Assembly (NCBI GenBank): GCA_963666415.2
Contig: CAXXPD010000003.1
Location: 310,001-374,000, forward strand
Length of the DNA stretch: 64,000 nt
Origin: Bin87 sp963666415
GTDB lineage: Bacteria > Chloroflexota > Dehalococcoidia > Lucifugimonadales > UBA3495
Direction of reading: 5' to 3'
Below the pieces are notes generated by a model. It did no database searches and was not told the DNA's origin. It saw nothing but the letters and a program-made list of their open reading frames with translations. Shown here in pieces: positions 8,200 through 16,263 of this stretch (position 1 is its first letter; every line of letters starts with the position of its first letter). The position numbers were made by a program, and so were the translations under genes.

Positions 8200-8676
8200 A
8201 TGCCGCAACCACAGCATATGACCCAAGGCAAGCTGGATGAGCTAACGGCGGAGCTGGACCAACTCCGCACCGTCAGAAAGCCGGCCATCGCCGAGCAGAT
8301 GAACGCTGCGCGAACCCGCGGCGGCAGCGATGACAACGGCGAGCAGGATGTCGCCAATCAGGACTTCGCCTATGTGGAGGGCAAAATCCGCTCCCTGGAG
8401 AGCCTGATTAACAACGCGGTCATTGGCGACTTTGAGCACGCTGACGACAGTCCACCTGGCGTCGTGGCGATGTGGGGTCGGGTCACAGTGGAACGCGAAA
8501 ACGGGCAACAGATGCAGTACCAGATAACCGGCTCGTTGGAATCCGACCCTGCCCAGGGGAAAATCTCCCATGTGTCCCCAATCGGCAAGAGTTTGTTGGG
8601 CAAACGCGCCGGCGACATTGCCGAAATACAGATTCCCAATGGCAAGAGCAAGCTAAAAATTATCTCGGTAAGCTAA
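8200..8676 (+). CDS. greA: GreA/GreB-family transcription elongation factor
   Basis: A 158-residue GreA/GreB-type protein: an N-terminal antiparallel coiled coil (MTQGKLDELTAELDQLRTVR and on) and a C-terminal FKBP-like domain with the HVSPIGKSLLGKRAGD segment. Gre factors enter the RNA polymerase secondary channel and stimulate cleavage of backtracked RNA. The coiled-coil tip usually reads GD-L-x-EN; here it is GGSDDNGEQD, so the first catalytic acid is Gly and the second is Asp. Cleavage activity may be altered. The ATG at 8200 is preferred over the upstream in-frame start at 8134, which begins a non-homologous lead. It heads a cluster with lysS (43-base gap) and serS. Confidence 0.85.
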   Translation: MPQPQHMTQGKLDELTAELDQLRTVRKPAIAEQMNAARTRGGSDDNGEQDVANQDFAYVEGKIRSLESLINNAVIGDFEHADDSPPGVVAMWGRVTVERENGQQMQYQITGSLESDPAQGKISHVSPIGKSLLGKRAGDIAEIQIPNGKSKLKIISVS

Positions 8677-8719
8677 CGCCAGATCCCGCCCGCCAACAGA
8701 TAACCGCCCACGTCATCCC

Positions 8720-10276
8720 GTGCCCGAACCAGAACTGCCACCAACCGCAGACCAGCCCGATAATCTGGGGAGCCTTGAGGCCAACCTGGAGAGCCGCCGG
8801 GTTAAGCTGGGCCGTATCCACGAACGTGGCATCGACCCCTATCCGCCCCGGTTTGAGCGTAACTGCACCGCGACGGAAGCGATAGCGCGGTTTGAGGCGG
8901 CTGAAACCGCCAACCGTTTGGGCTCTGCCGACCCCGTGGTGCTGGCCGGACGCATCACGTCGATGCGGGTGATGGGGCGCGCCGCCTTCCTGGACCTGAG
9001 AGACGCCTCCGGCACTGTGCAGGCCATGCTGCGTCAGAACGTGTTGGGCGACGATTACTCCCTGCTGCCTGATCTGGACATCGGAGACTTTCTGGGCATT
9101 AGCGGCAACATGATGCGCACACGTACTGGGCAGCCCACCGTTGAGGCAACCACCATTACCATGCTGGCCAAGGGGATGCGTCCCCTTCCCGAGAAGTGGC
9201 ACGGCCTGCGCGACGTGGAAACCCGTTACCGCCAGCGCTACCTGGACCTGATTGCCAATCCGGAAATCGCCGATACCTTCGTGCAGCGCAGCAGGGTCAT
9301 CAGCGGCATACGCCGGTTCCTGGATGACCGCGGGTTCGTTGAAGTTGATACACCCATCCTGGTGCCCATTCCCGCCGGAGCCCACGCTCGACCTTTCATC
9401 ACCCACCACAACGCCCTTGATATGCAGCTGTACCTCCGCATCGCCACGGAGCTTTACCTGAAGCGACTCATCGTGGGCGGGCTGGACAAAGTGTACGAAA
9501 TTGGCCGCGTGTTCCGCAACGAAGGCATCGACCAGGATCACAACCCCGAGTTCACCCTGCTGGAATCATACGAAGCCTACGCCGACTACAATAATGTTAT
9601 GGAGATGGTGGAATCCCTGGTGTCCACGCTCGCCATCGACCTGCACGGTTCTCCGAGGGTTCCCTACGGAGAGGGCTTTATCGACTTCACGCCGCCCTGG
9701 CAGCGCCTATCGCTGCCCGAGGAGATTCACCGCCGCTGCGGCGTGGACATCGACCAGTATCCCGACGCGGAATCCCTCATCGGCAAGGCCGCCGAAATGG
9801 GTCTGGATCCAGCGCCCCGGGAAGCTCGTGGGCGTCTCATCGACAAGATGCTGTCGGTGTACGTGGAGCCTCACCTTGTTCAGCCCTCCTTCCTCATCGA
9901 CTATCCCGAGGATATGTCGCCGCTGGCCAAGGGCCGGCCCGACAAGCCCGGTTACGTGGAGCGCTTCGAGGCTTTCGCCGCTGGAATGGAAATCGCCAAC
10001 GCCTACACCGAGCTGAACGACCCAGGGGTGCAGCGCGCCCGGTTCGCCGAACAGGAGCACCTGCGCGCCGCCTACGGCGATGACGAGGCCGACCGCACCG
10101 ACGAGGATTTTCTGACCGCGCTGGAATATGGTATGCCGCCCACCGGCGGGCTGGGCATTGGCATCGACCGTCTGGTCATGCTGCTTACCGGCCAGGCGAC
10201 CATTCGGGATGTGCTATTATTTCCGCAAATGCGCGCGCTCTCCAACGATGCCGACGACGACCACGATTCCCGATAA
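8720..10276 (+). CDS. lysS: Lysyl-tRNA synthetase, class II
   Basis: A 518-residue class II lysyl-tRNA synthetase that charges tRNA-Lys in the cytoplasm. The N-terminal OB-fold anticodon-binding domain (LAGRITSMRVMGRAAFLDLR, about residues 74-93) is followed by the catalytic domain: motif 1 region around RRFLDDRGFVEVDTPIL, motif 2 FRNEGIDQDHNPEFTLLE, the lysine-specific SPLAKGRPDKPGYVERFE, and motif 3 GLGIGIDRLVMLLTG. The start is a GTG without a clear ribosome binding site, chosen because relatives begin a similar distance before the KLGRIHERGIDPYPPRF segment. It lies between greA and serS (14-base gap), probably cotranscribed. Confidence 0.97.
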   Translation: MPEPELPPTADQPDNLGSLEANLESRRVKLGRIHERGIDPYPPRFERNCTATEAIARFEAAETANRLGSADPVVLAGRITSMRVMGRAAFLDLRDASGTVQAMLRQNVLGDDYSLLPDLDIGDFLGISGNMMRTRTGQPTVEATTITMLAKGMRPLPEKWHGLRDVETRYRQRYLDLIANPEIADTFVQRSRVISGIRRFLDDRGFVEVDTPILVPIPAGAHARPFITHHNALDMQLYLRIATELYLKRLIVGGLDKVYEIGRVFRNEGIDQDHNPEFTLLESYEAYADYNNVMEMVESLVSTLAIDLHGSPRVPYGEGFIDFTPPWQRLSLPEEIHRRCGVDIDQYPDAESLIGKAAEMGLDPAPREARGRLIDKMLSVYVEPHLVQPSFLIDYPEDMSPLAKGRPDKPGYVERFEAFAAGMEIANAYTELNDPGVQRARFAEQEHLRAAYGDDEADRTDEDFLTALEYGMPPTGGLGIGIDRLVMLLTGQATIRDVLLFPQMRALSNDADDDHDSR

Positions 10277-10290
10277 GCTAACTCTGCCGA

Positions 10291-11571
10291 ATGCTTTCCC
10301 TGGAACAGATTCGCAACGAACCGGACGCTGTTCGCGCCGCCCTGGTGCGCCGCGCCGAAGATGATGATTGCCTCGACGAAATTATTGCCCTGGATTCAGA
10401 GCGGCGTGTCGCCATAACCGACGGCGACAACCTGCGGAGCCGTCGCAACCAGGTGTCCCGGGAGATTGGGCAGGCCCGCGCCCAGGGTCAGCAACCGCCC
10501 GATGACGTCGTTGCCGAAATGCGCAACGTGGGTCAACAGATCAGCGACCTTGAAGAAACCGTCCGCACTCTTGATGTGCAGATCAACGGCCTGCTCATGG
10601 AGTTGCCCAACCTGCCTGACGCTAGCACGCTGGACGGTCTGGACGAATCGGCCAACCGGGTACTGCGTCATTGGGGAGAATTGCCCCAGCTCGATTTCGC
10701 GCCGCAGCCCCACTGGGATCTGGCCGAGCAGCTGGGCGTTATCGACTTCCAACGCGGCGTCAAGCTGTCGGGCAGCCGGTTCTACACGCTGAACGGTCGT
10801 GGCGCACGCCTGGAGCGGGCCATCATATCGTGGATGCTGGACCTGCACAGCGAGGAGCATGGCTACACCGAGATGGCGTTGCCCATCCTCGTGCGCCGGG
10901 AGATTATGGAAGGCTCTGGCAACTTGCCCCGCTTCGCCGACAACCTGTACCACGATGAAGAAGATGACCTGTGGCTGATTCCAACTGCGGAAGTGCCGGT
11001 AACGAACCTGCACCGCGACGAAATATTGTCCGCCGATGAGTTGCCCCTGTACTACGTGGCCCACACGCCGTGCTTCCGCCGGGAAAAGGCGGCGGCCGGA
11101 CGCGACACCCGCGGCATCAAGCGCGTACATCAGTTCAACAAGGTGGAGATGTACAAATTCGTCGAGCCGGGAACCTCCTTTGACGAGCTGGAAACACTGC
11201 TGGGTAACGCCGAAACCGTCTGCCAACGCCTGGGCCTGCCCTACCGCATCCTGGAGTTGTGCGCCGGCGACATATCCTTCCCGTCAGCCAAATCATATGA
11301 CATTGAAGTGTGGGCGGCCGGCTCCGGAGAATGGCTGGAAGTGTCGTCATGTTCCAACTGCACCGACTTTCAGGCGCGGCGCGCCAACGTGCGTTACCGT
11401 CCGGCTGCCGGCGAACGCCCGCGATTCGTCCACACTCTGAACGGTTCCGGCCTGGCGCTGCCCCGGGTAATGATCGCAATCCTGGAGAACAACCAGCAAC
11501 CGGATGGTTCGGTCATAATCCCGGAACCACTGCGCCCATATACCGGATTCGATACGATACCGGCGCCATAA
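10291..11571 (+). CDS. serS: Seryl-tRNA synthetase
   Basis: A 426-residue class II seryl-tRNA synthetase. The N-terminal long helical arm (about residues 30-105, heptad-rich, with QVSREIGQARAQGQ) grips the tRNA-Ser variable arm. The catalytic core has PTAEVPVTNLHRDEIL, motif 2 FRREKAAAGRDTRGIKRVHQ, and motif 3 LNGSGLALPRVMIAILENNQ. It serves serine translation and selenocysteine tRNA where present. The ATG lies 14 bases after lysS, and the gene ends just before a CTCTCCC/GGAGAGG hairpin at 11581-11605 that may end the transcript. Confidence 0.97.
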   Translation: MLSLEQIRNEPDAVRAALVRRAEDDDCLDEIIALDSERRVAITDGDNLRSRRNQVSREIGQARAQGQQPPDDVVAEMRNVGQQISDLEETVRTLDVQINGLLMELPNLPDASTLDGLDESANRVLRHWGELPQLDFAPQPHWDLAEQLGVIDFQRGVKLSGSRFYTLNGRGARLERAIISWMLDLHSEEHGYTEMALPILVRREIMEGSGNLPRFADNLYHDEEDDLWLIPTAEVPVTNLHRDEILSADELPLYYVAHTPCFRREKAAAGRDTRGIKRVHQFNKVEMYKFVEPGTSFDELETLLGNAETVCQRLGLPYRILELCAGDISFPSAKSYDIEVWAAGSGEWLEVSSCSNCTDFQARRANVRYRPAAGERPRFVHTLNGSGLALPRVMIAILENNQQPDGSVIIPEPLRPYTGFDTIPAP

Positions 11572-11631
11572 TGGGCGAATCCCCTCTCCCATCGCCGGAG
11601 AGGGAGGCATGATGGTGGAATCCACGGCAGC

Positions 11632-12072
11632 ATGACACCGCGGACGACCGACGAATTTGCTCGAGATGACCGTGTTTCGCTGAGCAGCATACCCGCCGAT
11701 CTTTTGGGTTGGCACTTGGGCGTCTTCAGCGGGTCGACGCTGCTTTTGTTGGGGGCGAGAGTCTATAATGGTGTCGTGGCCGTTGGGAACGACGCGACCT
11801 GGCACCAGATATTGGAACTCATCGGCGCGAAAGGCGGATCTAGCATGGCGGTCTGCGTGGGTTTCAGCGCCATTGCCGTCGAAGGAGGAAACCGGATGTT
11901 GGGTGAGCTGTTCAAACGGCGAATTCGCCGCAAGGGCTTCGCCGACGGTGAGACCGAGATGAACCGCCGATGGCAGGAATGGCTGGCCCGCCGCGAGGCT
12001 GCCCAAGCCCGGGGCGAAGCTTTTGACGAGCTACCGCCCACCGCTCAGAACGGCCACCGCAAGGAATCTTGA
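11632..12072 (+). CDS. Hypothetical small membrane protein
   Basis: A 146-residue protein with no family I recognise. Two stretches look membrane-compatible: LLGWHLGVFSGSTLLLLGARV (about residues 24-44) and MAVCVGFSAIAVEGG (about 71-85). A basic, Arg-rich tail (LFKRRIRRKGFADGETEMNRRWQEWLARREAA) would sit in the cytoplasm and resembles a short coiled coil. The annotated ATG lacks a clear ribosome binding site. A TATAAT at 11764-11769 inside the frame raises the chance that the real start is further in. It ends one base before the next ATG, so it is probably cotranscribed with the deacetylase. Confidence 0.5.
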   Translation: MTPRTTDEFARDDRVSLSSIPADLLGWHLGVFSGSTLLLLGARVYNGVVAVGNDATWHQILELIGAKGGSSMAVCVGFSAIAVEGGNRMLGELFKRRIRRKGFADGETEMNRRWQEWLARREAAQARGEAFDELPPTAQNGHRKES

Positions 12073-12073
12073 T

Positions 12074-12889
12074 ATGTCTGACATCTGGCCCGACGACATT
12101 CAGTGCGTTGCCCTGATAACCTTCGATGTGGACGGGGTGTCGTCCTGGTTGCGCCGCAACGCCGACTTTGCCAATTACCCCAGCCTGCTGTCCATGGCCG
12201 AGTACGGTCCCAGCGTTGCCACGCCGCGCATCCTGGATATGCTGGACGCGCAGGGCATTAAGGCCAGTTTCTATATTCCCGGGCAGGTCGCCGAAACCCA
12301 CCCCGACCTGGTGCGTGACATTGCCGACCGCCAGCATGAAGTGGCGCACCACGGCTATCTCCACGAACCGCCGGCCACCATGACGCCGACCGAGGAGGAG
12401 GAGGTGCTCATCAGGGGTATCAGCATCCTCGGTGAACTGACCGGTGACGCGCCCGTTGGTTACCGCTCGCCGAGCTGGGAGCTTAGCCCGGTGTCGCTGG
12501 ACCTGCTGGCGAAGCACAACTTCACCTATGACAGCAGCCTGATGGGGGATGACGCGCCCTATTTCGTCTCGGGCGGCGACCCACCGCGTCAGCTGGTGGA
12601 ACTGCCCATCCACTGGCTGCTTGATGATGCACCCCACTTCGTTTACGCGCCATCGGCCAATCGCATGGGCCCCATGCGCAATCCCGATGAGGTATTCGAT
12701 AGCTGGGCCGCCGAGTTCCGCGGCATCTATCGTTACGGACGCTGCTTCAACCTGACCATGCACCCCCAATACATCGGCCGGCCCGGTCGCTTGCTGATGC
12801 TCGAACGCCTCATCGAGTACATCAAATCCTTCCCCAACGTAAAATTCATGCGCGCCATCGACCTGGCCCAGATGTGGGAGCAAAACTGA
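12074..12889 (+). CDS. NodB-fold deacetylase / cyclic imidase-like hydrolase
   Basis: A 271-residue polysaccharide-deacetylase (NodB fold) protein, closest in motif layout to the PuuE/HpPgdA branch, which includes allantoinase-like and cyclic-imide-hydrolysing enzymes. Visible motifs: ITFDVDG (metal/catalytic Asp pair), GIKASFYIPGQVAE, EVAHHGYLH (metal His pair), and GYRSPSWELS. No signal peptide is seen, so it is likely cytoplasmic, which argues against a cell-wall substrate. Start ATG at 12074 follows AAGGAATCTTGAT. It sits 65 bases before the nitrile hydratase genes, which suggests joint work on a nitrogen-containing small molecule; the substrate is unknown. Confidence 0.85.
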   Translation: MSDIWPDDIQCVALITFDVDGVSSWLRRNADFANYPSLLSMAEYGPSVATPRILDMLDAQGIKASFYIPGQVAETHPDLVRDIADRQHEVAHHGYLHEPPATMTPTEEEEVLIRGISILGELTGDAPVGYRSPSWELSPVSLDLLAKHNFTYDSSLMGDDAPYFVSGGDPPRQLVELPIHWLLDDAPHFVYAPSANRMGPMRNPDEVFDSWAAEFRGIYRYGRCFNLTMHPQYIGRPGRLLMLERLIEYIKSFPNVKFMRAIDLAQMWEQN

Positions 12890-12953
12890 CCGACCTTCCA
12901 TCTCTCACTTGATGGGAGAGGGTTGGGGTGAGGGCGCAAGGAGCACGAATACC

Positions 12954-13256
12954 ATGCCAGCAGTACATGACCGCGGCGGATGGCCTGATGACACGCCCAT
13001 CGCCCACGAGGAGCACATCCTCAGCGACTGGGAACGGCGCGTTGATGCCGTGCATCAGGCACTGGGAGCGCAGGGCATCCGCACCACCGATGAGATGCGA
13101 CGCGCCATCGAGAGCCTGCCGCCCGAGCGTTATGAGGTCTTGTCCTACTACGAGAAGTGGACAGCCGCCCTGGAAATCCTGCTCATAGAGAAGGGCATCC
13201 TGTCCGCCGACGAAATCGACGCCAAAACCGCCCAACTGCGCGAGCAGGGTTTGTAG
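12954..13256 (+). CDS. Nitrile hydratase beta subunit, N-terminal half as a separate protein
   Basis: A 100-residue protein matching only the first domain of nitrile hydratase beta subunits: HDRGGW near the start (family HDxGG), DWERRVDAVHQAL, RRAIESLPPERYEVLSYYEKW, and the helix ALEILLIEKGILS. Canonical beta subunits run on to over 200 residues; this one ends after the helical domain and the rest is encoded by the next gene. Thiocyanate hydrolase has the same division, this part corresponding to its beta subunit. Start ATG has AAGGAG nine bases upstream. The stop TAG is 12 bases before the next start, so this is an operon, not a frameshift remnant. Confidence 0.87.
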   Translation: MPAVHDRGGWPDDTPIAHEEHILSDWERRVDAVHQALGAQGIRTTDEMRRAIESLPPERYEVLSYYEKWTAALEILLIEKGILSADEIDAKTAQLREQGL

Positions 13257-13268
13257 GCGAGGCGAGCC

Positions 13269-13574
13269 ATGAGCACCAACGCAGCATCCGAACCGGTGCG
13301 CTACGCCGATGGCGCGGTCGTCCGGATCCGTACCGGCTCGCCGGCGCACCATTTCCGCACGCCGGCCTATATCCAGGGACACACCGGCACCGTGGCCGCG
13401 CTGTGCGGCGTTTACCCCAACCCGGAGTCCCTGGCCCACGGCGGCGACGGCCTGCCCCGTCAACCCCTCTACCGCGTCGAGCTGCGGCAGACCGACCTGT
13501 GGCCCGATTACGCCGGCAACCCTGCGGATACGCTACAAGTCGACGTTTACCAGCACTGGCTGGAATCGGCCTGA
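13269..13574 (+). CDS. Nitrile hydratase beta subunit, C-terminal half as a separate protein
   Basis: A 101-residue protein matching the C-terminal SH3-like barrel of nitrile hydratase beta: YADGAVVRIRTG, HHFRTPAYIQGHTGTV, LYRVELRQTDLWPD and a terminal VDVYQHWLESA where relatives end in a similar acidic, aromatic strand. In thiocyanate hydrolase this piece is the alpha subunit. The Arg in HFRTP aligns with an Arg that in canonical enzymes contacts the oxidised cysteine claw. The gene has its own ATG and an upstream GAGGCGAG-type binding site 12 bases after the preceding stop, so it is translated independently. Confidence 0.87.
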   Translation: MSTNAASEPVRYADGAVVRIRTGSPAHHFRTPAYIQGHTGTVAALCGVYPNPESLAHGGDGLPRQPLYRVELRQTDLWPDYAGNPADTLQVDVYQHWLESA

Positions 13575-13625
13575 CCGACTGGGTCCAGAAATCACGGCAT
13601 TATCCATGAACGTGTGAGGAACCTT

Positions 13626-14285
13626 ATGACCACCCACCAAACGGATGATCACGACCACCTGCATCCCGGAGCCGCGCCGGAAGACCAGCCCATGAGCGAA
13701 GTGGCGCTCCGCTCGGTTGCCATCGAGGCATTGCTCATCGAGAAGGGTCTAATCAGCGCGGAAGAGATTGGCCGGCAGGTTGACCTGATGGACGCCCGTA
13801 CACCGGCGGATGGCGCCCGCGTCGTCGCCCGTGCCTGGACTGATACCGAGTTCAAGGCCCGCCTGCTGTCCGGTCCGCGCGCGGCTCTCGCGGAGTTGGG
13901 GTTCAGCCTGCCGGAGGACACACCGCACCTGGCCGTGGTCGAAAACACTGACGACCGGCGCCACCTGGTCGTGTGCACACTGTGCTCGTGCTACCCCCGG
14001 ATGCTGCTGGGCCGCCCGCCCGACTGGTACAAGAGCCTGGCCTACCGTGCCCGCGCCGTCCGCGACCCCCGGGGTGTCATGGCCGATTTTGGCGCCACGC
14101 CTCCGGAGGATGCAGAAGTACGAGTGCTGGACAGTACCGCCGACCTGCGTTACCTGGTGCTACCGCGACGACCCGCCGGCACCGATGGCATGAACGAAGA
14201 CGAACTGGCCAGCCTGGTAAATCGAGACAGTATGATCGGCGTCGCTGACGCTCTTACCCCCCAGCCGGTTCCCGCCGCAGACTGA
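13626..14285 (+). CDS. Cobalt-type nitrile hydratase alpha / thiocyanate hydrolase gamma subunit
   Basis: A 219-residue catalytic subunit that hydrates nitriles to amides or, in thiocyanate hydrolase, attacks thiocyanate. The metal claw is VCTLCSCYP (Cys117, Cys120, Cys122); Thr after the first Cys marks the cobalt type, whereas iron enzymes have Ser. It also shows LLIEKGLIS, DGARVVARAWTD, PPDWYKSLAYRARAVRDPR, DSTADLRYLVLPRRP and RDSMIGVADAL. In known enzymes two of the Cys become sulfinic and sulfenic acids. ATG 13626 with GAGGA five bases upstream is preferred to the GTG at 13614. No separate maturation (activator) gene is visible nearby. Confidence 0.95.
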   Translation: MTTHQTDDHDHLHPGAAPEDQPMSEVALRSVAIEALLIEKGLISAEEIGRQVDLMDARTPADGARVVARAWTDTEFKARLLSGPRAALAELGFSLPEDTPHLAVVENTDDRRHLVVCTLCSCYPRMLLGRPPDWYKSLAYRARAVRDPRGVMADFGATPPEDAEVRVLDSTADLRYLVLPRRPAGTDGMNEDELASLVNRDSMIGVADALTPQPVPAAD

Positions 14286-14413
14286 AGACACCCTTCCTAC
14301 ATGCGAGAGGGAGGGTCGCCGGGCTCGCAAATTCACACCCTCTCCCCTTGTGGGAGAGGGCTGGGGTGAGGGAGTTCCCCCCGAAACCGCCTACGGGGCA
14401 AAGTCACCCGCGC

Positions 14414-14842
14414 CTAATCGTCTATCTGGCTGATCCGGCGCTGATGGCGTCCACCCTCGAACTCGGTGGACAACCACACGTCCACAACTTCGCAAGCCGT
14501 TACCCAGGACACCAACCGCTGTCCCATCGACAGCACGTTGGAATCATTGTGTTGCCGGGCGTAACGAGCTGATTCGGCGTTCCAGCACAACGTGCAGCGC
14601 ACTCCGGCGATACGGTTGGCCACGATTGCCTCGCCGTTACCGGAACCGCCAAGCACGATTCCGCGATCGGCTTCACCGCACGCTACCGCCTGGGCAACCG
14701 GGCGAATCCATGCCGGGTAGTCCGTGGCCTCATCCGAGTAGGCCCCGTAATCAACGCCCTCGTGTCCCAAATACGCCAGCAAAGCCAGCAACTTCGTCTT
14801 GTACTCAAAACCGGCGTGGTCAGACCCAACAGCAATCTTCAT
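14414..14842 (-). CDS. rpiB: Ribose-5-phosphate isomerase B
   Basis: A 142-residue RpiB/LacA-family sugar-phosphate isomerase interconverting ribose 5-phosphate and ribulose 5-phosphate in the pentose phosphate pathway. It opens with KIAVGSDHAGFEYK and carries the active-site loop GGSGNGEAIVANR. Enterobacterial RpiB has a catalytic Cys in this loop; the GGSGNGE form with Glu is the actinobacterial variant, so Glu is the likely base. The phosphate-binding Arg lies in ESARYARQHNDSNVLS. The ATG at 14842 is chosen because the longer frame upstream is not RpiB-like. It is divergent from the alcohol dehydrogenase, across a 273-base spacer that should hold both promoters. Confidence 0.9.
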   Translation of the reverse strand: MKIAVGSDHAGFEYKTKLLALLAYLGHEGVDYGAYSDEATDYPAWIRPVAQAVACGEADRGIVLGGSGNGEAIVANRIAGVRCTLCWNAESARYARQHNDSNVLSMGQRLVSWVTACEVVDVWLSTEFEGGRHQRRISQIDD

Positions 14843-15115
14843 AAGCAGTATCTGAACTCCAAGCGATAGCATAGCATCAAAGCCCCCGGTTGTCATCGCA
14901 TCCACGTTCGTAATCAAGGCCGTTCGATTGACCATGCGGAGGAAGCGCCAACAGCGTATCGGCGCCAATGGGAGGCGGTCGTCGGGCGGACTGCTCGACG
15001 GCTTCGACCCAGTGATTGGGCCAATGTAAAAACGTCGCCGGTGTGCTACGATACCGCAAATGGCGATAACCACTGCCCAATTTAAGGACGCACGAAGTTA
15101 ACGGAGGGAACGGCG

Positions 15116-16222
15116 ATGAAAGGACGCATTGTAGTCGTCAAGGAGTACGGCAAACCCTTTGAAATCCAGGAGTACGATGTCCCCGAACCCGAACCCGGCG
15201 CAGTGCTGCTGCGGATGACGCAAGCCGGCATCTGTGGTTCCGACCTGCACACCTGGCGCGGCGACCAGACCCAGGAACACTCGCCCCTGCCGGAGACCGG
15301 GCGTGTCATGGGACACGAGGGTACCGGCGTCATCGAACACCTGGGTGACGGCGTTGCCGCCGACTACTATGGCACCGATGTCAAAGAAGGCGACCGGGTT
15401 ATCTACGCCGCGGTGTTCCCCTGTTACCGTTGCCATATGTGCCTGCGCGGCAACACCAACTGGTGCGCCAACCGCCAGTATCCCGCCGCCGGCAACTGGC
15501 CCTATTTCACCGGAACCTACGGCGACTTTCTCTACCTGCCGCCGCGCCACCCCTTCTTCCGTGTGCCGGACGAACTGCCCGACAACATCCTGGGCCCGGT
15601 GAACTGCGCGATGGGCACGGTAACCACCGGACTGGAACGCGCCAACATGAGCCACGGTCAGTCGGTGGTTATCATGGGCGCGGGCGGCCTCGGGTTGCAC
15701 GCCACCGCCATGGCCAAGGAGCGCGGCGCGGATCGCGTCATCGTGCTCGATCGGCTGGAGAACCGCCTGGCGCTGGCCGAAGAGTTCGGCGCCGACGACA
15801 CCATCAACATTGAGGAATTCAACACGCCGGAAACCCGGGTGCGACGGGTTCGCGAGCTAACCCGCGGTCGCGGCGCCGACGTGGTGATGGAACTGGTGGG
15901 CCGCGCCGACCTGCTCAAAGAGGGTATCGACATGCTGTCCAACGGCGGCACCTTCGTCGAGATTGGTGACATTGTGCGCGGGCAGGAAGTGTCAATCGAC
16001 CCCTCCAAGCTCCTGCAGGGCAAGAACATCGTCGGCAGCCTGATGTATCGCCCGTCGCTGTTGCCCGAACTGCTGGACTTCCTGGTTCGCAACCAGGACA
16101 AGCTGCCCTTCGACAAGCTGGTGTCCCACACCTTCCCGCTGGCCGATGTTAACGAGGCATTCGAGGCGGCGGAGTGGAGCCAACGCCAGACGGAAATCAC
16201 CCGTGCCATGCTGGTGCCGTAG
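15116..16222 (+). CDS. Zinc-dependent medium-chain alcohol dehydrogenase
   Basis: A 368-residue MDR-superfamily NAD(P)-dependent dehydrogenase of the threonine/sorbitol dehydrogenase type. Catalytic zinc ligands are in GICGSDLHTW and GRVMGHEGTG; structural zinc is held by CYRCHMCLRGNTNWC. The Rossmann motif is VVIMGAGGLGLHATAMAKERG, followed by an acidic residue after VIVLD, which favours NAD. The physiological alcohol cannot be deduced. A strong binding site GGAGGG precedes the ATG. The following gene for a tandem ferredoxin-like protein is 41 bases away and has its own binding site; the two are probably cotranscribed. Confidence 0.92.
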   Translation: MKGRIVVVKEYGKPFEIQEYDVPEPEPGAVLLRMTQAGICGSDLHTWRGDQTQEHSPLPETGRVMGHEGTGVIEHLGDGVAADYYGTDVKEGDRVIYAAVFPCYRCHMCLRGNTNWCANRQYPAAGNWPYFTGTYGDFLYLPPRHPFFRVPDELPDNILGPVNCAMGTVTTGLERANMSHGQSVVIMGAGGLGLHATAMAKERGADRVIVLDRLENRLALAEEFGADDTINIEEFNTPETRVRRVRELTRGRGADVVMELVGRADLLKEGIDMLSNGGTFVEIGDIVRGQEVSIDPSKLLQGKNIVGSLMYRPSLLPELLDFLVRNQDKLPFDKLVSHTFPLADVNEAFEAAEWSQRQTEITRAMLVP

Positions 16223-16263
16223 CGGGCCGGGCAACGAACTCTCACCCAACCAAGGAGTGATCC

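Noticed and set aside
14414..15073. Longer N-terminal extension for RpiB (to 15073)
   Set aside because: The extension has no similarity to the family, and the domain begins precisely at the ATG at 14842.
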